Below are positions 34,685 to 43,689 of a stretch of DNA of 64,000 nt, one piece after another (the first letter of the stretch is position 1; the number at the start of each line of letters is the position of its first letter). The position numbers and the translations under genes are program-made. Under the pieces are notes generated by a model. It did no database searches. It saw only the letters and a program-made list of their open reading frames with translations, and was not told where the DNA came from. Origin of the DNA: Bacteroidota bacterium (GTDB taxonomy: Bacteria > Bacteroidota > Ignavibacteria > UBA10030 > UBA8401); contig DATJPT010000013.1 in NCBI GenBank assembly GCA_035506275.1, positions 33,062 to 97,061 of the forward strand. The letters are read 5' to 3'.

Positions 34685-36303
34685 TTGAGGAGCACAAGCT
34701 TTTTCGTTATGGTCAATTCCCCTGCTTCAAGCCGGTATAAATAGATACCGCTGCTGAGCCGCGAACCGTCGAAGCTGACCTGATACGAACCGGCGGGGCG
34801 TTCTCCTTCGGCAAGCGTCGCGACCTCCTTGCCGAGAAGGTCGAATACCCTTAACCGGACAAAACCGGAAGCGGGGAGCTGAAAGGAAATGAGCGTTGTC
34901 GGATTGAACGGGTTCGGATAATTTTGCGAAAGAGAAAATTCTTTCGGTGTCATGTCCGCCTCTTTGACATCGAGCGCCGTTCCTGTATTGAACCGCGCAA
35001 CGACTGAATACGGTCCCTGTCCCGCCGAGTCAATTCCGGCCACGCGCCAATAAAATGTGGTGGTGTCGTCAAGCGCGAAACCGATGGTCTTCGTCGTGTC
35101 TGCGAGTGTCGTATCCTCCAGCACGAGAGTAAATGCCTGGTCGAGCGCAACCTGCAGTTCGTACGTCAATGCATACTGAGCAGAGCGCCATGTGAACGTT
35201 GCCTGCCTCGCCACGTTGGTCGCGTTTCTCGGCGATACAAGAAGCGGGGCATTCGGCGTCGGGCCGTATCTGATGAACGTACGAAGCCATTGAACCACGG
35301 GACGCTCGGTCCCGTCCGTGTGCAGCAAGTACGCATACGGTTCTGCGCTCCAGACATCGTTCTGAATATATCCCCACAACGTCATTCCTTTGACCCCCGG
35401 GTCGCTCCAGAACAGGGGAAAATAGATCTGATACTCGGCAAGTTGGTCCGAATCGTTCTGTTCATTAATGGCGAACTCACTGATATAGACCGGCAACCCG
35501 GTTGCCGTCAGTCTATCGAGATTGCTTTTGATCGTACTGACACTATAAACGTAATTATTGCTCGTTGCATGAAGAGGGCTGCGGAATTCGAAATAATGTC
35601 CCTGGATGCCGATGCCGTCGATCAGCCCGCGCACCATCAGCGTGTCGACAAGGTGAAGATAGTTTGTCGTTGTGGTATTGTCCTGCAAAATATTGTAGTC
35701 GTTCACAAGCAGCTTCGTTCCCGCGGGGGCATATTGCCGGGCCCACTGAAACGCCGTGACCACCCAATCCCAGCCGGTCGCGCCGTTTCCCCCCAACGCC
35801 TTCGCGTAAGGAGGGGGCGCATGAAAAGGTTCGTTGACAACATCGATAAACGACAGCGTCGGATACCGCTGGCAGACGGTCTGGATCCAGGTTTGTACCG
35901 CCCCCCGTTGATCGGCGGAATCGAGCGACGTGATCCATGATGGCTGCTGGTTTCCCCACACGAGGTTGTGTTCCTTGAAAAGAAACCCGTTCCTCGCCGC
36001 ATAATTATAGATCGTGTCGAGGTTGTCCCACGAGAAATATCCCTGCCCCGGCTCCGCGGAACCCCACTTGCCGTCGTTCCCCGGCGTGATCTGATTCCAG
36101 TATTGATCAAGATGCGGCCAGACCGGAACGCTGCTGCTGCATCCAAGAAATTTGTTCTGGCCGGCCGCAAGCGGCTGGGAAAACAACCCGGCGGGAATTC
36201 CAACCACAGAAAGGAAGAGCAGCCCGAACCCCAGCAGCCATGGACCGGTTCTAAGCTCTCGCATTAGCGGATAATCCTTCATCACATTGCAGTTCTGCTT
36301 CAT
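34681..36303 (-). CDS. GH10 endo-xylanase with Ig-like domain and T9SS sorting domain (second of tandem pair)
   Basis: A 540-residue secreted xylanase. A long basic n-region (to about 20) precedes a hydrophobic signal core. The GH10 barrel (about 45-350) has HNLVWGNQQPSW (about 112-123), the acid/base in FIDVVNEPFH (Glu158) and the nucleophile in VYISEFAIN (Glu276). A fibronectin/Ig-like domain (about 353-445) links to the T9SS type A sorting domain with QNYPNPFNPTTLISFQLP (about 463-480), YLYRLEAG and the terminal KKLVLLK. AGGTGG is well placed before the ATG. T9SS export and outer-surface display would put it at the start of xylan breakdown. It follows another T9SS GH10 gene by 35 bases and overlaps GH35 by four. 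Confidence 0.93.
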   Translation of the reverse strand: MKQNCNVMKDYPLMRELRTGPWLLGFGLLFLSVVGIPAGLFSQPLAAGQNKFLGCSSSVPVWPHLDQYWNQITPGNDGKWGSAEPGQGYFSWDNLDTIYNYAARNGFLFKEHNLVWGNQQPSWITSLDSADQRGAVQTWIQTVCQRYPTLSFIDVVNEPFHAPPPYAKALGGNGATGWDWVVTAFQWARQYAPAGTKLLVNDYNILQDNTTTTNYLHLVDTLMVRGLIDGIGIQGHYFEFRSPLHATSNNYVYSVSTIKSNLDRLTATGLPVYISEFAINEQNDSDQLAEYQIYFPLFWSDPGVKGMTLWGYIQNDVWSAEPYAYLLHTDGTERPVVQWLRTFIRYGPTPNAPLLVSPRNATNVARQATFTWRSAQYALTYELQVALDQAFTLVLEDTTLADTTKTIGFALDDTTTFYWRVAGIDSAGQGPYSVVARFNTGTALDVKEADMTPKEFSLSQNYPNPFNPTTLISFQLPASGFVRLRVFDLLGKEVATLAEGERPAGSYQVSFDGSRLSSGIYLYRLEAGELTITKKLVLLK

Positions 36304-36338
36304 ACACCACCTATAATGATATCAACCGAAGATCATTG

Positions 36339-38084
36339 TCACTTTAAGAGAATAAGTTTCTTGACACTTGCGAAATTGCCGGCCTGAATCCTGTAAAAAT
36401 AGACGCCGCTTGGAAGGCTGCTTGCGTCGAATTGGATGGAATACGTTCCCGCATTTTTCCATCCGCTCACCAAGGTTCTTACTTCTCTCCCGACCAGATC
36501 GTAGACCTTCATCGTCACAAAGCTGTTAATTGGCAACTGATAACTGATCACCGTGCTTGGGTTGAACGGGTTTGGATAATTCTGCCCGAGCCCGAACTCG
36601 GCTGGAACTTCTGATCGATTTGCTTTCACCGTGGTCGGGGCGCTGAGGGCCAGGATCGCATCCTGCAAGCTGAAGAAGGCATTCCACATCACAGTGTCCG
36701 CCGAAAAAGAGGCGGAGTAATTCTGGTCGCGCGCGGTCACCACGGTCGACAGGACCGAATCGAGGTGAGCCCAGGATGCAACCGAGTAATCCTTCTGGTG
36801 GAGGCTGTCGGCGTACCGGATCAGCGAATCGAGCATGTCGTAGTTGGCGCCGACGTCGGCAACGGCAAAAAATGCGGGCTTGCACTGGTCGTTGGAATCC
36901 CAGAGGGACGAAGACTGGCCTGTCGCAAACGTGTAGGCATCGTCCAAACCGTCTTTTGTGACATTGACGATCTTTCCCCGTCCCGACCTGAAACTTCGCT
37001 CCACGAAACATTTGAAGAGCATCCCGTATTGATTGGCCTGTTTCGCCAGGACCGCGGCCGACGGAGTTGCGCTGCCGGTGACACAATCGGTCTCGGTCAC
37101 CGACATTTCTGAGCAGATGGGGGAGAATTTATTGTACGATGCGATGAAGTTTGCGGCGGTGGGAAACGGGGATGGAGAGATCGCGTCGTGTTCCTGCATG
37201 CCGATGCCGTCGAGATACCCCGCCTGAAAGATCGGAGTAAGGAGGGTAACGATGCCGTTGGCTTTTGCAGCGATGTCGGTGTTGTAGTCGTTGTAGTACA
37301 GTTTGATTTGTGTTTCGCCGTACTCCGCGGTATACTGGCGCGCAAATTGGAAGGCCAGCATGACGTATGTCGAGTCGCCAAAGGTCGTGTACCATTCGTT
37401 GCCGGTGGTGCGCACCGAGGAGGTGCCGTCGTCGATGGCTTCGTTCACCACGTCGAAGGCGGACAAGAGTCCCGGCCATCCCTGGTGGATGATCCTGATG
37501 ACCTCGTGGATATAGTTCCCCATGCGGATGGTCATGCTGTCTTTCGACAGCCGCGCGCCGGTGGTCGTATAGCCGGTCCGGAAAAATTCCGTCGGGACGG
37601 ACGAATGCCATACCAGATTATGGCCGCGGAAAGTGAAGCCCTGCCTCCGCGCCCAATTCAGCTGTGCGATCATGTCGCCGTTGAACCTGACCACGGGATG
37701 GACGTTGACGGAATCGCGTGCAGAACCGGACGCTGCGAGATAATTGGCGGCACTCGTGGCAATATCCACCGTGTACTGCAGCTTCATGTTGTTGCCGGGG
37801 GACATCGAATTCATATGATACTTCACCAGGTATCCGCCATTCGGGTCGACCACCGACGACTGCCCGGTAACGGCGGAATCGGATGGAAAGCCGACGTGTC
37901 GGTAGGATAAGATGCAGCCGATGTAGAAATCATTCGCATAGACGTTCTTCAACGACGGAACGTTCGTCTGAATTTGAGCATGTAACTGCGTAGTAAGAAT
38001 CACCGAAAGAGCTATGAAAACAATTGATACGGACAGCCCCAACGTCTTCTTCTCTTTACCTTGATCGCAAAAATTAGTTTTCAT
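36339..38084 (-). CDS. GH10 endo-xylanase with T9SS sorting domain (first of tandem pair)
   Basis: The frame is open to 38132; the ATG at 38084 has GAAGG before it and starts a signal peptide cleaved near QLHAQ (residue 37). The GH10 barrel has FRGHNLVWHSSVP (about 152-164), the acid/base in AFDVVNEAIDDG (Glu215) and the nucleophile in MSVTETDCVTG (Glu331). NEA in place of the common NEP, and ETD in place of ELD, mark a diverged branch. A helical linker (about 415-490, ADSLHQKDYSVASWAHLDSV) precedes the sorting domain: QNYPNPFNPSTVISYQLP, GVYFYRIQAG and terminal KKLILLK. The linker and divergent catalytic strands distinguish it from the downstream GH10, so the two probably differ in substrate or in cutting mode. 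Confidence 0.9.
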   Translation of the reverse strand: MKTNFCDQGKEKKTLGLSVSIVFIALSVILTTQLHAQIQTNVPSLKNVYANDFYIGCILSYRHVGFPSDSAVTGQSSVVDPNGGYLVKYHMNSMSPGNNMKLQYTVDIATSAANYLAASGSARDSVNVHPVVRFNGDMIAQLNWARRQGFTFRGHNLVWHSSVPTEFFRTGYTTTGARLSKDSMTIRMGNYIHEVIRIIHQGWPGLLSAFDVVNEAIDDGTSSVRTTGNEWYTTFGDSTYVMLAFQFARQYTAEYGETQIKLYYNDYNTDIAAKANGIVTLLTPIFQAGYLDGIGMQEHDAISPSPFPTAANFIASYNKFSPICSEMSVTETDCVTGSATPSAAVLAKQANQYGMLFKCFVERSFRSGRGKIVNVTKDGLDDAYTFATGQSSSLWDSNDQCKPAFFAVADVGANYDMLDSLIRYADSLHQKDYSVASWAHLDSVLSTVVTARDQNYSASFSADTVMWNAFFSLQDAILALSAPTTVKANRSEVPAEFGLGQNYPNPFNPSTVISYQLPINSFVTMKVYDLVGREVRTLVSGWKNAGTYSIQFDASSLPSGVYFYRIQAGNFASVKKLILLK

Positions 38085-38154
38085 AGTGCCTTCATTGATT
38101 ACTCTTGTTAAAAAATAGAAGACCGATAACAAAAAGTTTCAGAGACATCTTGCC

Positions 38155-38199
38155 GCAACAAAACAAAAGCAGCCCGCCCGTGAACCACGGACGGGCTGC
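38155..38199 (-). terminator. Intrinsic terminator after the FG-GAP gene
   Basis: On the minus strand GCAGCCCG and CGGGCTGC pair, with an inner CCGTG/CACGG stem (38169-38199), and are followed by TTTTGTTTTG. It lies 18 bases beyond the stop codon of the gene at 38218. This suggests that the GH10 pair downstream has its own promoter or is expressed by read-through. Confidence 0.8.
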
Positions 38200-38217
38200 A
38201 ATTCACGCAAAACAACG

Positions 38218-41200
38218 TTACTTCATCAACATCAGTTTCTTCACAGCGTTAAATTCTCCCGACCCATCCTGGCTCTTCGCCCGGATGCGGAGGAAGTACA
38301 TTCCGCTGCTCACGTTAGATGCATTCCACTGCATCACATAGTGATTCGGCGCCTGGACTCCATCGACGAGGGAGACCACACGGCGTCCGAGGACGTCAAA
38401 AATTTCGACGTTGACGTAGGCAGCTTTCGGAATGTCGTAGCTGATGTTCGTCGACGGGTTGAACGGGTTGGGATAGTTCTGGTTCAACGCGTAGACCCTG
38501 GGAATGCCGCCGCCGTTTTCATCGACGAGCAATAGCGTTCCCGTCTGGTATGTCGAGGTACCGGAGAACGGTCCCTCGCCGCCGGCATTCACTGCGCTCA
38601 CACGCCAGTAATACCGCGAGTTGGCCGCCAGCGTATCGGTAATCACCACCGAGGTGTCGACAAGATCCATATCCACGATGATCGTGGAGAAGGATGAAGC
38701 GGTCGCCACCTGCAGGTGATACGACGTCGAGTTCGGCGTCGTCAGCCAGACGAACTTCGTGAACCTGTTCTCACCAGTGGTGCTCTTCGGAGAAACGAGC
38801 GTCGGGGCGATCGGAAGCTCGGTCACTGTCGTGAACGAATCGACCGCTGTGAAGGCACTCGCGCCCCCCTGGTTGTAGGCCATCACGCGCCAGTAGTATT
38901 TTGCACGGTTCTGCAGTCCGGCTACCGCCAGCGATGAGTCGTGGTGCACGGTGTCGGTGGTGGTCAACAGACCCGATGAGCTCGAGGTCCAGAATTGGAC
39001 GACATAGAAGCTGTCGCCGGCCACCCTGTTCCACTTGAACGTCGGGTTCGTCGTCACGTTCGGCACATCATGTGTCGGATAAGCCAGCACCGGTGTCGCA
39101 GGCACGTACATCACAGTGAACGAATCGACCGGCGAGAAGACCGACGACCCAGCCGGGTTGTATCCCCGCACACGCCAGTAGTAGGTCTTGCTTGGGGTCA
39201 ACGCGCTCGCAACCGTCCAGGTTGTATCGAAATCGCTGGTCGAGTCGTTGACAATGAATCCGGTGGTCTTTGTGAATCCGGTAGCCGAGTCTGACCTGAG
39301 TTGGAAATGATACGTCGAGGCCGTTCCTACATAGCTGACGACCAGTTTCGCACCGACAGAAGGAGCTGCCTTGTAATTGTTCACGGGCAGTAACTGCGTC
39401 GGCGTTACCGAATCGGGGACAACTTTCGTACGGAAGCTGTCGATCGCCGAGAAGGGGCTCGGTAACTGATTGTCGAACTCCTGGACGCGCCAGTAGTACT
39501 TCGTGGAGAGACCGAGTCGGACGATGGTGTTTGTCGCCGTAACTCCAGTAACCGTCTTCACGATATTGCCGAACGAAGCATTCGTCGCAACCTGTACTGT
39601 ATAGGTGGTGGTACCGGTGCCCGTTGCGCCTGCGGTCCAGTTCAGGGTATCGGTCGACGTGAGAGACGAGTCGCCTGCAGCCCATGAAGGCCGGCCCGTC
39701 GTCGGGGTGCCGGGAACAACTGATCCTTCCTGGATCGTATAGTATTTGTTCACTGCAAGGGTATTATTCGCAGCGCCAGTAACGTAGGTATGTGATGTTC
39801 CATCCGGCCACCGAACATTCACACTATCAACCTTCGTGTTCGCGCCGATACCGAAGTTGGCCCTCAGCGTTCCGCCCATACCGGCAGAACCGCCTTCTGC
39901 TTTAATGTCGCGGATTTGCTTGGTTCCGGCAGTGTAAACAGTGAACCTGGCACCGATGGCCGACATGTTATTGCCCGTGCCTATTGGCGTGAAGGCGATC
40001 CAATGGTTCGTGTTGCCGTTGTTCTTCTCCAGCGTAACGGTGCCGCCGATGAACATGAAGATGTCAAGGAAGCCGTCGTTGTTGTAGTCGACAAACTGCC
40101 CGGCCCGCGCACCATTTGTCCCCAAGGCATCGTTCGTTGCCACGTTCGTGAATGTACCGTTACCGTTGTTGTGGTACAGATATTGGGGGCCGAAAGTCGC
40201 GCACGTAAAGATATCCGCCCACCCGTCGTTATTGTAGTCGCCGATGGACATCGCACGCTGGGCCGTATTCTGAGTCAGTCCGTTCCACGTTGCAACATGG
40301 ACTCCATCCCACTTGTATGTAAACGTGCCGTCTCCCTTGCCATACAGGATAACATCGGCCTTCAAACTATCATTGCCGTCCCTGTTATCGTTCGCATTGA
40401 GACCGTTCAGGATCAGGTCCTCGATACCGTCGTTGTTAAGGTCGCCCCACTGCTCGCCGATGGCGCCAAAGTGGCGAACCGTATCATCGACGATGATTCC
40501 GGTGTCCGCGTGAACGCTGGCATATTCAACGCTGTCCATGGTGCCAGCCACATTAACTTTTATGGAGTCGAGAGCGTAGATCGTCGGGTTACCGGGGATC
40601 GTCGCGCTCGTGGGAACATAAAACTTCCCGGTTCCATCATTTAGATACAGGACGCATCCTTTTCGAGCAGTGTTAAACGTACCGGTATCCACTTTGGAAA
40701 ATCCTTGCCGGAAACTCGGCATTAACAAATCCATGTAGCCGTCGTTATTAGCGTCGAGGAAACGGACGTCCCAGGATTCAAATGAACGGCTCGTATCTAT
40801 GCCGGCATTAGCGGGAGTCGCTCCCTTACCGATATTCGTGAAGCCGGTCGGACCGCCTTTAAGCAGCCAAATTCCGCCTGCGGGGGCCGGTACCTGATTA
40901 TTGCTGCCAGGACCAGAGGCGCCGATCGGCGTAAATGTTCCAGGCCATGCAACGCTGAGGTAATTGCTGTGATCGATAGGCGCCGCCGCAAGTCCCTGGA
41001 AAACCTCGCCGGAAAGTCCAGCCGTACCAAGGTCGCCGGTTCCTGTTGCCGCCGTAAATACCCCGGCGTTGTTATAGTAAAGTCCGCTGCTCGGCGTTCC
41101 GCCGTTCGTCGTGAACAGGTCGAGGACTCCGTCGCCGTTGAAATCGGCCAACAGCGCGCCGACGTCGTTGGTGTTCAGCGGAAGATTTGCCGTCATCGTT

Positions 41201-41439
41201 GATGCCGCAGCGGCAAACGATGTGCCGGCGTTATTGAGGGTGATACTCGTCGACGGAGTGAAGACATCAAGATATCCGTCTCCGTTGAGATCGCCCCAGG
41301 CAAAACCGCCGTTCGCCGCGTTGACAGCCGGTGCGGGGAACGTTGCCGGTACATATGTCACTTCCTGTGCGCTTGAGATACTGAGTCCAAGCACGAGAAG
41401 CGCTGTGACAGCCGTGAGTAGCTGTACAAACCTTTTCAT
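38218..41439 (-). CDS. Large secreted FG-GAP/VCBS-ASPIC protein with four fibronectin-like domains and T9SS sorting domain
   Basis: The ATG at 41439 has GGGAGGT before it and a signal peptide (MKRFVQLLTAVTALLVLGLS); the frame is open further upstream without support. The mature protein of about 1070 residues starts with calcium-type propeller repeats: DLNGDGYLDVF, DFNGDGVLDLF, DANNDGYMDLL, DLNNDGIEDLI, DYNNDGWADIF and DYNNDGFLDIF. Then comes an ASPIC/UnbV module (GARFTVYTAGTKQIRDI and VNVRWPDGTSHTY, about 520-585). Four fibronectin-like repeats with YYWRV strands cover about 610-960, and the T9SS sorting domain ends in KKLMLMK. No hydrolase motif is present. Propeller plus Fn3 proteins act in adhesion or glycan binding. 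Its position between the receptor block and the xylanases suggests a surface glycan-binding role, which is inference. Confidence 0.85.
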   Translation of the reverse strand: MKRFVQLLTAVTALLVLGLSISSAQEVTYVPATFPAPAVNAANGGFAWGDLNGDGYLDVFTPSTSITLNNAGTSFAAAASTMTANLPLNTNDVGALLADFNGDGVLDLFTTNGGTPSSGLYYNNAGVFTAATGTGDLGTAGLSGEVFQGLAAAPIDHSNYLSVAWPGTFTPIGASGPGSNNQVPAPAGGIWLLKGGPTGFTNIGKGATPANAGIDTSRSFESWDVRFLDANNDGYMDLLMPSFRQGFSKVDTGTFNTARKGCVLYLNDGTGKFYVPTSATIPGNPTIYALDSIKVNVAGTMDSVEYASVHADTGIIVDDTVRHFGAIGEQWGDLNNDGIEDLILNGLNANDNRDGNDSLKADVILYGKGDGTFTYKWDGVHVATWNGLTQNTAQRAMSIGDYNNDGWADIFTCATFGPQYLYHNNGNGTFTNVATNDALGTNGARAGQFVDYNNDGFLDIFMFIGGTVTLEKNNGNTNHWIAFTPIGTGNNMSAIGARFTVYTAGTKQIRDIKAEGGSAGMGGTLRANFGIGANTKVDSVNVRWPDGTSHTYVTGAANNTLAVNKYYTIQEGSVVPGTPTTGRPSWAAGDSSLTSTDTLNWTAGATGTGTTTYTVQVATNASFGNIVKTVTGVTATNTIVRLGLSTKYYWRVQEFDNQLPSPFSAIDSFRTKVVPDSVTPTQLLPVNNYKAAPSVGAKLVVSYVGTASTYHFQLRSDSATGFTKTTGFIVNDSTSDFDTTWTVASALTPSKTYYWRVRGYNPAGSSVFSPVDSFTVMYVPATPVLAYPTHDVPNVTTNPTFKWNRVAGDSFYVVQFWTSSSSGLLTTTDTVHHDSSLAVAGLQNRAKYYWRVMAYNQGGASAFTAVDSFTTVTELPIAPTLVSPKSTTGENRFTKFVWLTTPNSTSYHLQVATASSFSTIIVDMDLVDTSVVITDTLAANSRYYWRVSAVNAGGEGPFSGTSTYQTGTLLLVDENGGGIPRVYALNQNYPNPFNPSTNISYDIPKAAYVNVEIFDVLGRRVVSLVDGVQAPNHYVMQWNASNVSSGMYFLRIRAKSQDGSGEFNAVKKLMLMK

Positions 41440-41756
41440 GTTACCTCCCAGGTTGTTGTAATTGGACAGCGATGAACTAAAAAATACCACAACGTACAAC
41501 GTGAATTATTGGTGATGCTCTTTTGCCATGCTCGACGATGATTCCCTGCGTCGATGAATCAGGTACTGCTCAAAGAAACTCCGCATCTCGTTCGAGAGCG
41601 GTTCGATGCTACAGATGATCGGACGCTACGTTCCAAATTTCACGATCACTTCGGCTTCAATCACCTCCTTCATCGCTAAAGAAACATCTTTGATACATCA
41701 CGCTCGCCCCTCCCGGCCGCGGTCCTGGAGGACCGGGAGGGAAATTCTGCATGAAC
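41440..41756 (-). other. Intergenic region with a strong hairpin
   Basis: About 317 bases between two T9SS genes on the minus strand. A hairpin CCCTCCCGG...CCGGGAGGG (41708-41741) with an inner GGTCC/GGACC stem sits 16 bases beyond the stop of the beta-helix gene. It lacks a T run, so it may protect the 3' end or act as a pause. The rest is AT-rich near 41470-41520, where the promoter of the FG-GAP gene may lie. No gene was recognised. Confidence 0.5.
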
Positions 41757-43595
41757 TTATTTCATGAGAACCAGTTTCTTGGTCAATGAACTGCTGTTCG
41801 CTTCCAGGCGGTAGAAGTAGACGCCGCTGGAAAGCTTGCTGCCGTCGAACACCGCCGTGTGATTTCCCGGCTGCTGAGTGCCCGAGAACAATGTTGCAAC
41901 TTCCTGTCCGAGCAGGTTGTAGACTTTGAGGGTCACGAAACCGCTCTGGGGCACAGAGTAGTTGATCGTCGTCGTCGGGTTGAACGGGTTAGGATAGTTC
42001 TGCGCGAGATCGAACTTTCCCGGAACCGTCGATGGCTGAGCCTTCACTGCGGTAATGCCCGTCCCGTTAAGCCATCCGGCGATCGTGGCATGTTCCGATG
42101 CGGCCTGAGCAGCCCATTGCGTGTATTTCGCCGGCCACCAATGGAACAGATCGCCCAACGGCAATCCTCCAATAGCGGCAGACATGAATGTGGAGTTACC
42201 GTACGAGAGGTCTTCGTTCAGCGGCCAGGCTTGTGTGACATCCGATTGAGGGTCATACGCCCAGCTGACATTTGCTCCCGTCTGCCATCGGCCGATCAAA
42301 AAACCTTTGATGCTGTCGATATTCGTCGGTTCCAGTACAAAACCCGCGTCGTAAGCAGCGTTGTACGAGGTTACGCGATTATAGGTGGTTGTCGCTGTAT
42401 CAAACGGATACAGGTTCCAGGCGTTCATATACGGAAAGAGCTTATGGCCGGCGGAATCCTTGCCTCCAAAGAATTGGTATGTCTTTCCGCTCATCATTGG
42501 CATGATGTGGATTTTGTTGACTTCACTGGCGGTGTCGTTGTATGGATTGTGAGCGAGGAAGTCGTAAAACCACTGGTCATAGCCATAGCTGCAGTTGGCA
42601 ACGACGATGTGACGCTGCAACGCCGCGCCGGCTGTCGGATCGTCGGTAAATGGAATGGGGGGGGTCAACGCACTGAACCCCGAAGCGCTGTCGATGTTAA
42701 TGACGCCGCCGTTCGGGACCATGCCGGTCCCGTCACCCGACGGTGTATCGCCAAACATGAAGATGTTCTGAAAAACACAATTGGTGACCGACAGCCACCA
42801 CCAGTACGACGACTCGAGCGTGTACATCATCGTGTTCAAAAAAGTACAGTGATTGAACGAGACATAATCGCCGTAGCAAGGCGATTCCTGCATATACGCA
42901 TAGCCCGCGTTTGCAATCGTGCAATTCTCGAAGGTCAAGGTGTCGGTATGCCATGTTGTGCTCTGGTACGTCCAAGAAACCGGCCTGCCATAATACCGAT
43001 AGTGGTTATCGGTCATGTTCCGGAAATACGTGTTGGAGATATGTCCCCGGAAATGCTGGCACGACGGCTCAATGGCGCCGCCGCCGTTACCGATCGGCAT
43101 ATAATCGATGATGCAGCCGTCCATGTCCAAATGCTCCCCCGCCCCGTTCGTGTTATGGAGCGTGTCGTCCTCGATAACGATGCTCGACCCAACCTGAGCG
43201 CCGGTGATGTTCCCCTCAAGAATCCAGATATTCTTCATCGTCAGATCGCCATGGCAGTCAAAGTTGTATGTTGTCGTCACGCCGCCGCTGGTGGTCCAAA
43301 CGATCTGCGGAAGCGAAGTTGCCTGCGAGGTGCCGGGTGCCGGTGCCACGATATAAAGATGGGAATGAGGAGGAGTCGTAATCGCTCCTGAAAGAATATA
43401 AAATCCGCCCGTCTCCAGTTTGAACACCGTGTTGGAGAGCTGCACGCCGGTGGGGTCTGCATTAATGACGTTGGCAACGGCAGTATTAAGGTTGCCTCCG
43501 TCCCCCTGGTCGCTCGGCACATTGACCGTATCGGTCTGCGCCACCATCACAACCGGCAACGCTATACACAACAAAACCAAAACAAAGTTTTTCAT
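41757..43595 (-). CDS. Secreted parallel beta-helix protein with T9SS sorting domain
   Basis: The ATG at 43595 has AAGGAGA before it and begins a signal peptide (MKNFVLVLLCIALPVVMVAQ). The mature part of about 590 residues starts DTVNVPSDQGDGGNLNTAVANVI, then a beta-helix with inward Asn/Cys ladder positions (MKNIWILEGNI, LTFENCTIANAG, VSFNHCTFLN, LSVTNCVFQNI). An extra domain rich in Tyr and Trp (about 320-480) precedes the T9SS sorting domain, QNYPNPFNPTTTINYSVP to KKLVLMK. It resembles pectate-lyase-fold secreted proteins, but no lyase or GH28 catalytic triad was identified. It is the first gene after the TonB receptor, so a role in binding or initial processing of the imported glycan is plausible. 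Function unknown. Confidence 0.8.
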   Translation of the reverse strand: MKNFVLVLLCIALPVVMVAQTDTVNVPSDQGDGGNLNTAVANVINADPTGVQLSNTVFKLETGGFYILSGAITTPPHSHLYIVAPAPGTSQATSLPQIVWTTSGGVTTTYNFDCHGDLTMKNIWILEGNITGAQVGSSIVIEDDTLHNTNGAGEHLDMDGCIIDYMPIGNGGGAIEPSCQHFRGHISNTYFRNMTDNHYRYYGRPVSWTYQSTTWHTDTLTFENCTIANAGYAYMQESPCYGDYVSFNHCTFLNTMMYTLESSYWWWLSVTNCVFQNIFMFGDTPSGDGTGMVPNGGVINIDSASGFSALTPPIPFTDDPTAGAALQRHIVVANCSYGYDQWFYDFLAHNPYNDTASEVNKIHIMPMMSGKTYQFFGGKDSAGHKLFPYMNAWNLYPFDTATTTYNRVTSYNAAYDAGFVLEPTNIDSIKGFLIGRWQTGANVSWAYDPQSDVTQAWPLNEDLSYGNSTFMSAAIGGLPLGDLFHWWPAKYTQWAAQAASEHATIAGWLNGTGITAVKAQPSTVPGKFDLAQNYPNPFNPTTTINYSVPQSGFVTLKVYNLLGQEVATLFSGTQQPGNHTAVFDGSKLSSGVYFYRLEANSSSLTKKLVLMK

Positions 43596-43689
43596 GTTGA
43601 CTTCTCCTTGTGTTTTTGATTGATGCTGATCCTCTTTCAAAATCGTTCCACAGTAGCAGACGCACTCATCGTGATATCAATTACGCGTT

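Noticed and set aside
41859..43391. 510-codon plus-strand open frame.
   Set aside because: It lies wholly opposite the T9SS beta-helix gene, is Arg/Val/His-rich without family motifs or signal, and is explained by codon bias of the real gene.
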